DNA of 38,680 nucleotides from Diphasiastrum complanatum (taxonomy: Eukaryota > Streptophyta > Lycopodiopsida > Lycopodiales > Lycopodiaceae). The notes beneath the pieces were generated by a model. The model made no database searches, had not been told where the DNA came from, and worked only from the letters and a program-made list of their open reading frames with translations. The position numbers and the translations under genes are program-made. Positions 1 through 9,605 of this stretch are shown piece after piece; position 1 is the first letter of the stretch, and each line of letters starts with the position of its first letter. The DNA lies in the NCBI GenBank assembly GCA_029204225.1, contig MU835489.1, positions 1 through 38,680 on the forward strand, written 5' to 3'.

Positions 1-149
1 GTACTGTCTTAGTCTTCCGTTTCTCCCCAATTTCACCCTCTGGTAGTTGGCCAAATTGAGGTCTCGAACTAGCATTTTCATCTCCTGTTATTGCACTTGC
101 TCTTGAGGCTCACATGACTCATGACTAGGATCCTCATCCGTGGAATCAA

Positions 150-1417
150 TCAAGGGTAGGAACTCAGTAGTTCCATCTTTCTCCTGCCTGTATCTTGGGT
201 GAATGCTTGACTTAGGATCTTCTTCCTATTTTCGTGATCATATAGCACATAGGCTTTCTCATCTTCACTATACCCAAGGAAGATACACTTCACGGATTTT
301 GCATCAAGTTTCTTCCGCAAGTCCTTTGGTATATGTGCACATGTCGTACACCGAAATACTCGAAAGCTGCCCAGTTTGGGCTTGTTGCCACTATACGCTT
401 CTTTAGGCATGATTACTTCAACCGCTTTGGTTGGGCTTCTATTCAATAGAAAACAGCAGTTGCTACCGTTTCCTCCCAAAAGGAAGTAGGCAACTCCTTT
501 GCCTTGAGCATGCTCCTCGCACACTCAACTATAGACCTGTTTTTTCCGCTCAGCCACGCCGTTCTGCTGCGGTGTATGTGGAGCGGTAAACTGTCTCTTT
601 ATCCCACATGCGTTGCAAAGATCTTTGAACTCATCAGAAATATACTCACCACCCTTATCTGACCTGAGAGTTTTAACCTCTTCCCTGTGTGGTTTTCCAC
701 CAAAGCTTTCCACTATTTGAAGTATTTGAACGCTTCAGATTTCAGCTTCAGAAAATAGACCCATACCTTCCGTGAGAAATCATCTACAAAGGTCATGAGA
801 TAGTACGCCCCCCTTGCTGATCTAGTCTACATGGGACTGCACAAATCTGAATGCACAAGCTCAAGAATGCCCTTGGCCCTGGTAGCTTTTCCCTTTCGAG
901 ACCTTTGCCTTTGTTGCTTTCCTAGTGCACAAGCCTCACATGTATCTGAAGAAGACTTAATGCTAAGAAAGTCTACTACCATATTGTGCTTGTTCAAAAC
1001 TTGTAAACCTTGATAGCTCAAATGATCATACCTCTCGTGCCAAAGCTTGTTCTGATTATGATCCCTTGTTGACAAGGCCTCTTGGCTAGGAATGGTTGTG
1101 TAAAGCTTGTAAAGACCCCCTTCTTGCATTCCTTTGGCTACCACCTTGAAGCTTTGATCTTTGTCTTTTACCAAACAAATAGATTTGTCACACTCTACTA
1201 GCATGTTTTGTTTGATAATGGCACCAACATATAGCAAGTTCTTAGCCAACCCTAGTATATGCAACACACTCTTGATTACCTTCACCTCTCCTGAAGACAA
1301 CCGCACTGGAACTGTGCCTTTGCCCCTCACCTCATGTGTAGAGTTATCTCCAGGGCATACTTGCTGACCATCACCTGTCTCCTCATAGGTGTTGAACCAA
1401 TGTCTATGAGGTGTCAT
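150..1417 (-). pseudogene. Copia-1 integrase region, frameshifted
   Basis: Integrase inserts element cDNA into the host chromosome. The GAG-pre-integrase zinc motif is visible (LWHERYDHLS, then CEACALGKQQR), followed by the first catalytic region LELVHSDLCSPM. The TFVDDFSRK stretch lies in another frame at about 714-826 and carries a stop. The second catalytic Asp is in LRSDKGGEY and the Glu in QQNGVAERK. The C-terminal part reads through VFRCTTCAHIPKDLRKKLD and FLGYSEDEKAY. All DDE residues can be located, but frame shifts near 820, 714 and 525 break the protein. Family assignment is firm and function is lost. Confidence 0.85.
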
Positions 1418-1476
1418 GTGCTTTGAGGCTCCAAAATCAATGTACCATCCACCAAACGTGGATTCTGATGATAGGG

Positions 1477-2165
1477 CTACAGTGAATAGATCAAGCCCAC
1501 CAAATTGCTTTTCTCCTGCAACTTTATCAACAAAGTGACCCTGCTAGTTCTTTCCTTTCTTCTGATCACTTTGCTTCTTTCGGCATTCAAAAGAAAAATG
1601 CAATAGTTGCAGTTGCCCTTCCTCTTGGGTGTAGATGAGGAATTGGGAATTGGTGCTTGACTCCTCTCCAACCTGTAACTTGGACACCTACTGCTCCAAG
1701 CTTTGCTTTGAGTTCTTCCCTTTGCCTTTCCCTTTCTTCTGAAAGTTCTGCTTCTTCTTAGAAGCAAAAGCATGTTTTGGATTATCTTCCCTTTAAGATT
1801 CTTCCTTCTCATCTCCTCCTGTAAAAGAAGACCACGTAACTCCCCAAAGGTTGGGAGTTTCTCCCTAGCAGAAAGGGACAACACACAGTCTTGATAGTTG
1901 AATGACAAACTATTCAAGACTATGGGAACAATACTCCTGTCACTTACTGTCTCTCCCACTGAAGCAAGCTCGTCCATAAGGTCCTTGACCTTTGTGATGT
2001 GATCACCTATTGTTGCACCAGCAATTCTGGAATTTATGTTTCATTCGAACTTAGTTTGATCAATGTTGCTAATCTACCATAAAATAAAGCTTTTTGGTCA
2101 ATGAGGTTCTTGACAAAACAGTTATTCTTTGCCTTTACTAAATCTACACTCTACAACGCTCACAT
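1477..2165 (-). pseudogene. Copia-1 gag fragment with a damaged zinc knuckle
   Basis: The stretch LMDELASVGETVSDRSIV and the following LSLSAREKLPTFGELRGLL match the UBN2-type copia gag, the capsid-like RNA-packaging protein. Upstream, at about 1978-2165, the same protein continues in broken frames (KLYF, then AGATIGDHITKVKDL). The zinc knuckle at about 1585-1615 starts as CNYC but then jumps frame to HFSFECRKK. The residues between the second Cys and the His are deleted, so it cannot fold as CX2CX4HX4C. Confident as a gag relic. Confidence 0.75.
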
Positions 2166-3090
2166 TCGGAGCCATTATGGCATGTTATGACCACCATCAA
2201 CTGCTCATACTCCCACCTTCTTGTTTATATACTTGTTTCAAGGACTGTTCCTAGTATTTTGACCAGCTTAAAAGTTCTCTGGGGAGACTGTACTTCTTAG
2301 CACTAATATACATATTTTTAATCAAACATCTGAAAATTGATGCAAGTACTAGAAAACCTTCAGGTGATTGATTCCTTTGGAATCAAGGAGCTGGCACATT
2401 AGATTTTAATGTGAGCAATAGGCTGCACCGCATAAGTACATGGTTGATAATTAGGTCATGAGATCATATCGACATAAATGTATCACCTGCAGATATTGGT
2501 CTCGCGATGTACCATACTTTCCGGTGCGTTGCTTCTGCCTGTCCTCATTTGTAAACATCTCTCATCAGCCACTTGAAACTTCAACCTAGAAAGTCAGATT
2601 ATGAGGCAAAGATACGTGATTGCCATATGGATTACATCTATCTTAAGATCAACCAATGCAAGTACATAACAGAAGTATAAATCTGACATCATACTTAGTT
2701 CTCGACATTGTGATTTCGAAATATGCAAGTTGAGTCTGATTTCATGTTGATCAAGTATCCACAGCAAATACAAATGGTTGGTCAAAGAGAAGGACGACTT
2801 CAGTAATTGCATGCCTTAGTTTCACATATGTGGAGGAACAGCCAAGAATGTAACTCAGTTCATTTTTTGAGTACTACGTTAATCATCCAGACAGTTAGGA
2901 TACGTCACAGCTGTGAGCCAAGAATCCCACCAGCTCATTCATACTTAAGGACATATGCATCAATTACTCCATCCGTTCTTTGCTTGACCTTGGAATGCAT
3001 GTGATAGCCCATGGGGAAGTGCCTGCTGTGATTGATCTAAGAAAAGATGGAGAGAGCAAATGCCCGTGCCTGGGAGAATTACCCAGGTAG
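2166..3090. other. Spacer between two copia remnants, nothing assignable
   Basis: About 0.9 kb of AT-rich DNA. Short open frames occur on both strands, but none shows a protein family signature. It may contain worn LTR or leader sequence of Copia-1 or Copia-2, but I see neither TG/CA termini nor a primer-binding site. Confidence 0.5.
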
Positions 3091-3230
3091 GCAATAGCAG
3101 TTTGGGACAATTTGTGTAAGATCTATGAGGGAAAGAGCCTGATGAAATGCATGTATCTCGAAAGGAAACTGAATAAATGATTGAGCAATGGTACAACTGC
3201 CATGAGTTTGGGCATATTCCAAGGCTCTGC
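3091..3230 (+). pseudogene. Copia-2 gag fragment with mutated zinc knuckle
   Basis: From 3091 the frame reads AIAVWDNLCKIYEGKSLMKC and on to LERKLNK, the UBN2 gag helix region, then a stop. After a deletion the zinc knuckle appears at 3189-3230 as WYNCHEFGHIPRLC. This is the CX2CX4HX4C pattern with its first cysteine changed to tryptophan (TGG at 3189-3191). The capsid core and the knuckle lie closer together than in an intact gag, so sequence between them is lost. Confidence 0.7.
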
Positions 3231-3309
3231 CTGTCAAGTAGCCAGGAAGTCTGTGGAGCACAAGAAGTCGAAAGAGATTGCATTCATTGCTGAGAGAGCA
3301 GGAGAAGGA

Positions 3310-3790
3310 ATGGATGACGCCTGGTAGGTAGATTCGGACTCAACTCGACCTATTAGCAACAGCAAGGATTGGTTCCAAGAACTTAAGGAGGTGAAGTCAT
3401 CTCATCCGCTTAAAGTTGGACACAAACAGTAGTGGAAGGAGTAGGTGTAGGAACTGTTCCATTGAAGATGAGGAAGGGATCACTAGGGATACTAAAGCTT
3501 GTTTTGAGCTGCAGAAATGGGAATCATCCTTGTATTTGTGAGCAGAGCATCTGATTTCAGCTCTACCTGCAATTCATCAAGAATCACTATTCACTGCAGA
3601 TTCATGAAGGGGAGTCAGGTGCTAGCAAGCGGGAGGATAATTTGTATTGCATTAGGAATATCATACACATCTGAATGCCAGGTTGTGACAGACAAAGGGA
3701 TGGTAATAGAACTTGAGAAATGCCAGCTCTCGGAGATTGGAAAGATCAAGGACGGCTCTTTACGACCTGGAACAGGACAGGACAGCATAA
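3310..3790 (+). pseudogene. Copia-2 protease, active site destroyed
   Basis: The retropepsin that cleaves the polyprotein normally has a WY-x-DSGA active-site loop. Here the frame reads DDAW, a TAG stop (3325-3327), then VDSDSTR, so the catalytic DSG is DSD. It continues NSKDWFQELKEVKSSHPLKV, shifts frame, and carries on as VVEGVGVGTVPLKMRKGSL and then MGIILVFVSRASDFS. A final stretch (GSQVLASGR) is the usual segment before the pre-integrase domain. Two frameshifts and a stop make it a clear pseudogene. Confidence 0.75.
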
Positions 3791-3844
3791 AGAAAAAGTA
3801 AGATGTTCGTAGAATAAGAGAGAGCAATCATGCATGCTCAAATT

Positions 3845-4110
3845 CTTGGTTAGAAATTTTGGCGGGAGGCAGTTTGGCAGAGTATGTTCGACAAAGATTT
3901 TCTTGGATAAGATCCCAAATACAGTATGGAAAGAAGCCAAATGTATCACATTTTTGTGTATTTGAGAGTAAATGCTGCGTGCATGTTGCAAAACGAGATA
4001 AGGAAAAAATGGGAACCACATGGCAAACAACAAATGTCCACAAAGTACTCCCAAGATGCAAACGCCTACAAGGTTTATGAGTCAATAGCAAGGACGATGG
4101 ATTCCTAAAA
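3845..4110 (+). pseudogene. Copia-2 integrase C-terminal fragment
   Basis: The peptide YGKKPNVSHFCVFESKCCVH (about 3925-3985) is the conserved copia segment after the integrase core. In a second frame it continues to YSQDANAYKVYES. The zinc-binding and DDE parts that should precede it are absent, so at least several hundred bases have been deleted between the protease fragment and this one. From 4110 to 4840 a polar, charged linker with many stops is visible and nothing else. Confidence 0.75.
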
Positions 4111-4840
4111 ACTAACAAGAAGATGACCGAAGACAATTTTATCCCAGGATTTTAGGGTTTAAAAATTAGCCCTTACGGTTTAAAACAAGGGCAGCAATTG
4201 ATGTTGTATGAGATCCCAAAAGATACATAAGTAGGAGAATGAAGAGTAGAAGATGACCAAGACTAAGGCAGTAACGATCAAAGCGGCACTGAGGATGATG
4301 GGAGCAGGGGAAGAAGTGATTAGACTAAGGAGACACGAGAGAGAGGAGACCACCTCGGCATCTCCAAGACTATAGTCTCGTGAGTTGCAGAATGAAATCT
4401 CAGTGAACCAAAGCATCAGAATGAGGCACTAAATAGAGCAGATGCAATAAAATGGCAGCAGTCATTGTAAGAGGAGTGCAAGTCAATCGAAAACAAAGTG
4501 CCAAGTCTATCCAAATCAACTCCACTCTGATCTTGAATTGATTCAATTCAAAATTTATGTTGAGTGGTTACTGCTTCATTCAAAAAGTTGCACAAAAGCA
4601 TTTCAGCAAAAAAAACCATGGAAATTCCAAAGGAAGAAGAACATAAATCTCAATTGAAAAAAGAAGTAAAAAAACATACATAAAGCAGCCTGATTCTCTA
4701 TTTAACTCGAGTCCATATATTCGAATTAGTTTGAAAACCTTTGAATTGTGATCGTTTGCTTCTGTGACTGAGAAAAACAAGACATGGAGTTGCCTGCTAG
4801 CCGGAGAGTCATCAGTTGAATGGCCATGGAATGTGGACCA

Positions 4841-4995
4841 GTACAAGGCCAGGCTTGTCACCAAGGACTGAGTACAAGCAAAAGCATGGCAAGGACTACC
4901 AAAAACCCTAGTAGCACAAGTCACCTCAATCCGAGTATATTATTGGCGATAGTTGCAGCATATGTGATGATCATCCAGCAAATAGACAGCAATTC
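4841..4995 (+). pseudogene. Copia-2 reverse transcriptase N-terminal fragment
   Basis: The opening of copia RT is recognisable as YKARLVTKD, followed in other frames by HGKDY, VTSIRV and LAIVAAYVMIIQQIDSN, the region leading to the first catalytic Asp. Several frame changes occur within about 150 bases. The element ends here, and the palm domain with YVDD is absent. Confidence 0.65.
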
Positions 4996-7900
4996 TTGAT
5001 TTGGGGGAGACCTTTGTGATTGCAACAAGTACAAAATTGACTTACCAATCGGGTGAATCGATCGATGGAACGTCAGCCCAGCAGCAAGCAAGCAAGCGAG
5101 AGGCGAGCCTTGTCTCTTCCTGCCCTGCCAGGGAGCCACTAACGCCCAAAGTGAACACCATACAAATGGTCGCCTCTCCACGTGTGTCAAAAAAATAATT
5201 CAAATTTTTAAAATAATAAAAGCCACGTGTTAAATAACTCATAATAAAGCTAGTATATAATGTGTCTCATAAAAATTTGAGAAAAGTGATAGCAGACACA
5301 TGGCATTATCGGGTTGGTCAAGAACAGTTCAATTCTAACCCATACCAAGGTTAAAATGTTTTGAATCTCCACTGTAAATTTACAAATGTTATGTATGGTA
5401 TCCTTCATCCAACAGTGGGTTACTTGTTGTAGCCGCCCTCACCGCTTCAACAGCTCAACGTGTTACCGCAAGTAGGCCACCTCCTATGTATAACGGGTAC
5501 CTAATATATAATGGATACTTTAGTGACTATTTTGCCCATTTTTTGAACACATTAAGAAGCAAGAATATGCATGTACTTTTTTTCAAACGGAGGTCCTACC
5601 TTTTTCAGCCTTTGCATTCTTACAATGTCCGTACGGCTGCATGTGGCATGTCCAGACTGGTCATTCGAGGTCAAATTGAACTGCTTATTATGCTTCATAA
5701 TGTACATGTGAAAAGTCAAAGTATTAATTATGCAATGGAAGGCGCCGAGCACAGGCCATTCTACCTAGTTTGGCTTTCCAAAAAAATTTAGGCTCGGCCC
5801 CTTAAGGTCTCACCTAAAAAAGTTTGAATATCCTTACTAAACAAAATGGCCTGTGTCCGGCCCATTTTTGGCCCTGCCGTAGGTAGGGGCTTATTGTATT
5901 ATGTTTGGTTTTAACGTGTTTGTGATCTTTTTATTTTTTATTTTATTTTATATATACTTTTTGAGTCCTTCGCTATTTTCGTGTGCCTAACACATGGCAA
6001 TTTCTCTAGTTTTTGAAAAAATATATTGTTTTCATTTTTCAGGACTTCAAGAATCTCAAATAAAATTGGAACGTGACAATTTAACGTTTGGAGTGTGAAA
6101 TTTGAAGTTATCTATTGTTTCTTTATCACGTTTGTTTTCTTTCTAAATCTGCTCAACTAGCTCTGGTGTTCCAAGGATGGGTTGTCTTCTCGCGCAGATG
6201 AACCAAATCATTTATTCAGATTGAGGAAATAGTTTTTCAAAATAATTTTCTGAGCACGGAAGCACCTGTGAAAGAAAGACCTCAATCTGATTCAGCAGAA
6301 AATGACAGTAGCACACACGGCAACATAACGTTCGAAAGTAAGATAACGTTCCAAATTCTACCAGTATCAAATTTTTGGGTAATATTCTTAACGTCAATTA
6401 TTTGTTGCTGATCTGAATATTCCTTGCTATCCTTCAATTTCTGTTTGCTTTTGCATTCAAAAGTTAGACATGGAAATATGCTTTAACGAGCACAAAACAA
6501 CCACCTTAAAAGATAGAAGTCCGGCACTAAGAGCCCATACCATATTTATCAGCTGTGCTATAGAGGCCGGAGGATTAAACACATATCCTTAAGCTTGTCT
6601 AAATTAACCCATCAGTACTACCGTCGAAATAATGCCTTGCTGACAGCGCGGCTTCTTAAGAGCTTATCAGAATGTCGACTAAAAACAACTTGAGGGCTAA
6701 TTATTGCAGATACATCTACGAGAGCAATTGCTGCTGCAAGCAGTTGCCAGGTATATATAGATGTTAACAGAAGGATTCTGTGAAGGAGACAATGCTTCCG
6801 CCTCTAACCACGCACTTTTCCATTGTGCCACATGGGTTAATTTCTGATGTTGTAACTTGTGTTTCAGAAAATTTCAATCAAGAATTTGGTTGGAATTGAC
6901 CTTCTATAGCACAATCTTTATACATGCTTGCCCTTTCAAAATCAGCAATCAGAGTGTGCATTCCTCAAAATCTAGCCAAAAGAAAGCAAACGTCACAAGG
7001 TACCATGGGCTACTAGTCCTCTTGAAGACTCTAAAGAAATTGAGAAGTAGTAAATTGTGAAAGCTTATCAAGAAACACAAAGATTCGCACTTTCGTAAGA
7101 ACAAAAGAGTGGCTAGAACAAGGGCACCAACAATCTAGGAGATCATTGAGGTTAGCAATCCACGAGGTGTCCACCAATCCATTTTCCTAGCATTCTAAAT
7201 AGCAAAATAAGGCTCCAAAACTAAGCAATAAATTCAAGTACATGGACATCTCGTAGGAAATCACCGCTTTGACATGAATTGCAACAATCTACTGTTGAAA
7301 ATACACAAGAAAGATGCAAAAGTTGTCACGTTAATATATTTGTCTCTTTTCAAAATACAATAGTAAAACCCCAAGAGAGCACTATTGCAAGTCTCCTCCC
7401 AATCATTGTTGCATAGGAATAAAAAAGGAATACCTTTCCAAGCCTCACACATAAAATTCCTCAAAACACCACTAAACCCTGACATAGCATGTACAATGAA
7501 GCATTGTGCATGTAAATTGACCACCTGCACTTGCCACTTGGCAAAATCATGACACATGGACAACTATGCGGAAGTTGCCAAAACCATCGCACCACTATCA
7601 CGCATGTTTTAGACCAAGTGTCACATACAACATATGAAACGTATCCATTTGACCGGTCAACTCCTACATTTTAGGAGCTCAATCTAGCACTCTCTAATAA
7701 AGACCTAGTAACACCGCTATGCCAATTACAAGTACGTCGCTTCAAGTTAGTGAACCTAGTATTCACATCCATCTACAAAATCACGAAAGGCTGATGACTT
7801 AGCCAATTTTCTTACAATGGATTATAAAATTTGGACTAGAAAGGGAGGCCTCAAAAGGGGAGCTGGAATCACAAAGGCAAATTTTGTTCATAGATTCCTA

Positions 7901-8723
7901 TGACATTTTGATTGTTCAAACTTCGTATGTATGGGTTTTTTTTAACTTTTGTGTTTGTCAGAAGCAACGTCAAGGTGCACCTTAATACTATATGTGTTGA
8001 ATGATTTTTTATTGCAAAATATACGATCTACGTAGTTTGATGTAGTCTAAATTGCAAGTATAGAGTATGGGGATAGAGACATATACTTGCTAACTAGCCA
8101 TAATCGATGACACATTTCTAAATAAACTTAAAGCTAATGTAATGAAAATTAATCTACCATATGTTGTTGTTGGCTACATTCTATTTAGCATTATCAATTA
8201 TGATCATTTGCAGAGGATGACACATTTGTGGGATTAGATTAACTACGTGTTAGATATGTTGAACTTGAAATTGTCCACCGGCCATATAAAACCTTTTTTA
8301 CATGGTTTTTTTCACTCCTAGTATCTAATCTCCAGGCTCCCTATATTTAAAAAAAAATTAAGAACGATCAATGCAACCATGCAATGTAGAGACTTGGAGA
8401 TTATGCAAACGTGCAACATCATAGTTAGCAACTGTACAAAAAACAACAAGAACGGTGCTTACAAATATAAATTTAGTATAATGGTTGTGTGAACGGAAGC
8501 TAGAATGATACACGTGTTGCTTGGGTTGGAGACATGGATAATAAAAAGTTAGCTGCTAGATAAATGTTCAATCTTGGATTACAAGTTATGTGTTGGTGTA
8601 GCAAGAATAAACCAACAATAGCATTATCATCTACGGAGGTCCAAGGTGGAAAATAGAGCGACCTTTAACCCAACATGTGCGGTAATATGGAGTTACGCAT
8701 GAAGCCACAATTGATCTAGAGCT
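4996..8723. other. Long AT-rich region with no identifiable gene
   Basis: About 3.7 kb. Open frames are short and lack recognisable motifs. Weak local structure is present: a 10-bp inverted pair near 6217-6226 and 6280-6289, and a GGCC-rich patch at about 5740-5880. A minus-strand open frame at 7261-7563 has a cysteine-rich, plausible-looking composition but no family I can name. I treat the whole stretch as intergenic or heavily decayed repeat DNA. Confidence 0.5.
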
Positions 8724-8785
8724 AAGCTATGAAAGCAGCACAAAAGCAAGACTTAAGCTATGAAAGCAGCACATAAGCAAGACTT
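8724..8785 (+). repeat. 31-bp tandem duplication
   Basis: Two head-to-tail copies of a 31-bp unit (8724-8754 and 8755-8785) beginning AAGCTATGAAAGCAGCACA differ at a single base (A or T at unit position 20). A worn third partial unit follows (AGCCCTAGAAAGCAGG). It lies about 100 bp upstream of the protease-like exon. Confidence 0.85.
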
Positions 8786-8880
8786 AGCCCTAGAAAGCAG
8801 GAAAGAGAGAGATTAAGGAGGCTAAAGAGAGAGATCAATATCATCAGCTGAATAACAAATGACACAGTTTCCCTACATAG

Positions 8881-9296
8881 CCAAGAGGAAGCCCTAAAAG
8901 GAAGCTTCCGGCGGCTAGGGCCCAACAGGTTGATTCTGTCAACTGTGGCTGGTATACCGTATGCAATGCCAAACACTTTTTTAATTGGCTTGCATTACAA
9001 GATGGACTTCCAAATATGGAAGAGGTAATAATCAATGAATTACTTTTAATTGTGTTTTTATTTTTTTTCATATACAAACTCCTATTGACTGATCTTTCAT
9101 TAATTACATTTAACTGTGTTTATGAATTTTTTTTCAGTTTAAATGCCCGAAGGTCTCCCCAATGGAGATAATGCACTTCAGACAGGAGACCATAAAGATT
9201 GTGATCGAAAATTCATATCCAATTGCAGTGGCCGAGTGTTCTCCACCCAAGCTACTTCCAACTGGAGAAATGGACTTAGAGATCATAGATAGTTGA
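8881..9296 (+). CDS. C-terminal exons of a Ulp1/C48-like cysteine protease domain (partial gene or relic)
   Basis: Ulp1-type (C48) proteases remove SUMO-like modifiers, and related domains also occur in plant Mutator-like transposons. Exon A (open from 8881) reads LPAARAQQVDSVNCGWY, then VCNAKHFFNWLALQDGLP. This fits the C48 catalytic cysteine loop, with a Gln six residues before the Cys of a CG pair. A GT donor follows at 9025 and a pyrimidine-rich AG acceptor ends at 9137. Exon B (9138-9296) continues in phase 0 as FKCPKVSPMEIMHFRQETIK and stops at TGA 9294-9296, like the terminal helix of the domain. The intron is 113 bp. The His and Asp of the catalytic triad should be upstream, but I cannot find them, so this may be a truncated or transposon-captured copy. 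Exon A's upstream boundary is uncertain: 8878-8880 is a stop in frame. Confidence 0.55.
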
Positions 9297-9510
9297 TTTC
9301 GTTTAAATATTCGTCTCACTTTATGTGGATGAGACATATGTACAAATTACTTATAGTTATTCTATGGTTGTTCTTACATGTTTTTTTTTCTCTTATCTAT
9401 TCAGGCTATGATTCATTCATCTTCAATTTCTATTGTTTTTCGACATGTTTGTGTTTCATAGCCTTGGTCTGCCTTGCCTTTACCATGGTCTTTTTTTGAA
9501 TAAGTTCAAA

Positions 9511-9605
9511 ATGATGATCTGATCGAACCTTTGTCACAACCAATCCAAACATGCGACATTAGTTCACTTAGATTTGTCGCAGCAAAGCTTTGATCAGATC
9601 ATCAT
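9511..9605. repeat. Inverted repeat, 23-bp arms, 49-bp spacer
   Basis: The left arm 9511-9533 (ATGATGATCTGATC...CTTTG) pairs with the right arm 9583-9605 (CAAAG...GATCAGATCATCAT) at 21 of 23 positions. The pair could fold as a hairpin or be the termini of a very small MITE-like insertion. I see no obvious target duplication. Confidence 0.7.

Larger units (their letters stand above)
1..2165 (-). mobile_element. Copia-1: decayed Ty1/copia remnant, truncated by window edge
   Basis: Minus-strand translation gives copia parts in normal order going down in coordinate: gag (about 2165-1477), pre-integrase and integrase (1417-150), then an acidic linker of the kind that precedes reverse transcriptase (149-1). 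The frame changes several times and contains stops, so the copy is dead. RT and RNase H would lie beyond base 1. I found no LTR or primer-binding site upstream of the gag, so the 5' end is lost or unrecognisable. Confidence 0.85.
3091..4995 (+). mobile_element. Copia-2: ancient, fragmentary Ty1/copia element
   Basis: Four copia fragments appear in the correct order on the plus strand: gag (3091-3230), protease (3310-3790), integrase C-terminal part (3845-4110) and the start of reverse transcriptase (4841-4995). An acidic, charged linker lies between the last two. Each fragment uses more than one frame, and the integrase catalytic core and most of RT are missing. It is far more decayed than Copia-1. 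No LTRs were seen. Confidence 0.75.

Noticed and set aside
7261-7563. 100-codon minus-strand frame with several cysteines
   Set aside because: No recognisable motif, no Cys spacing typical of a zinc site, no supporting neighbours.
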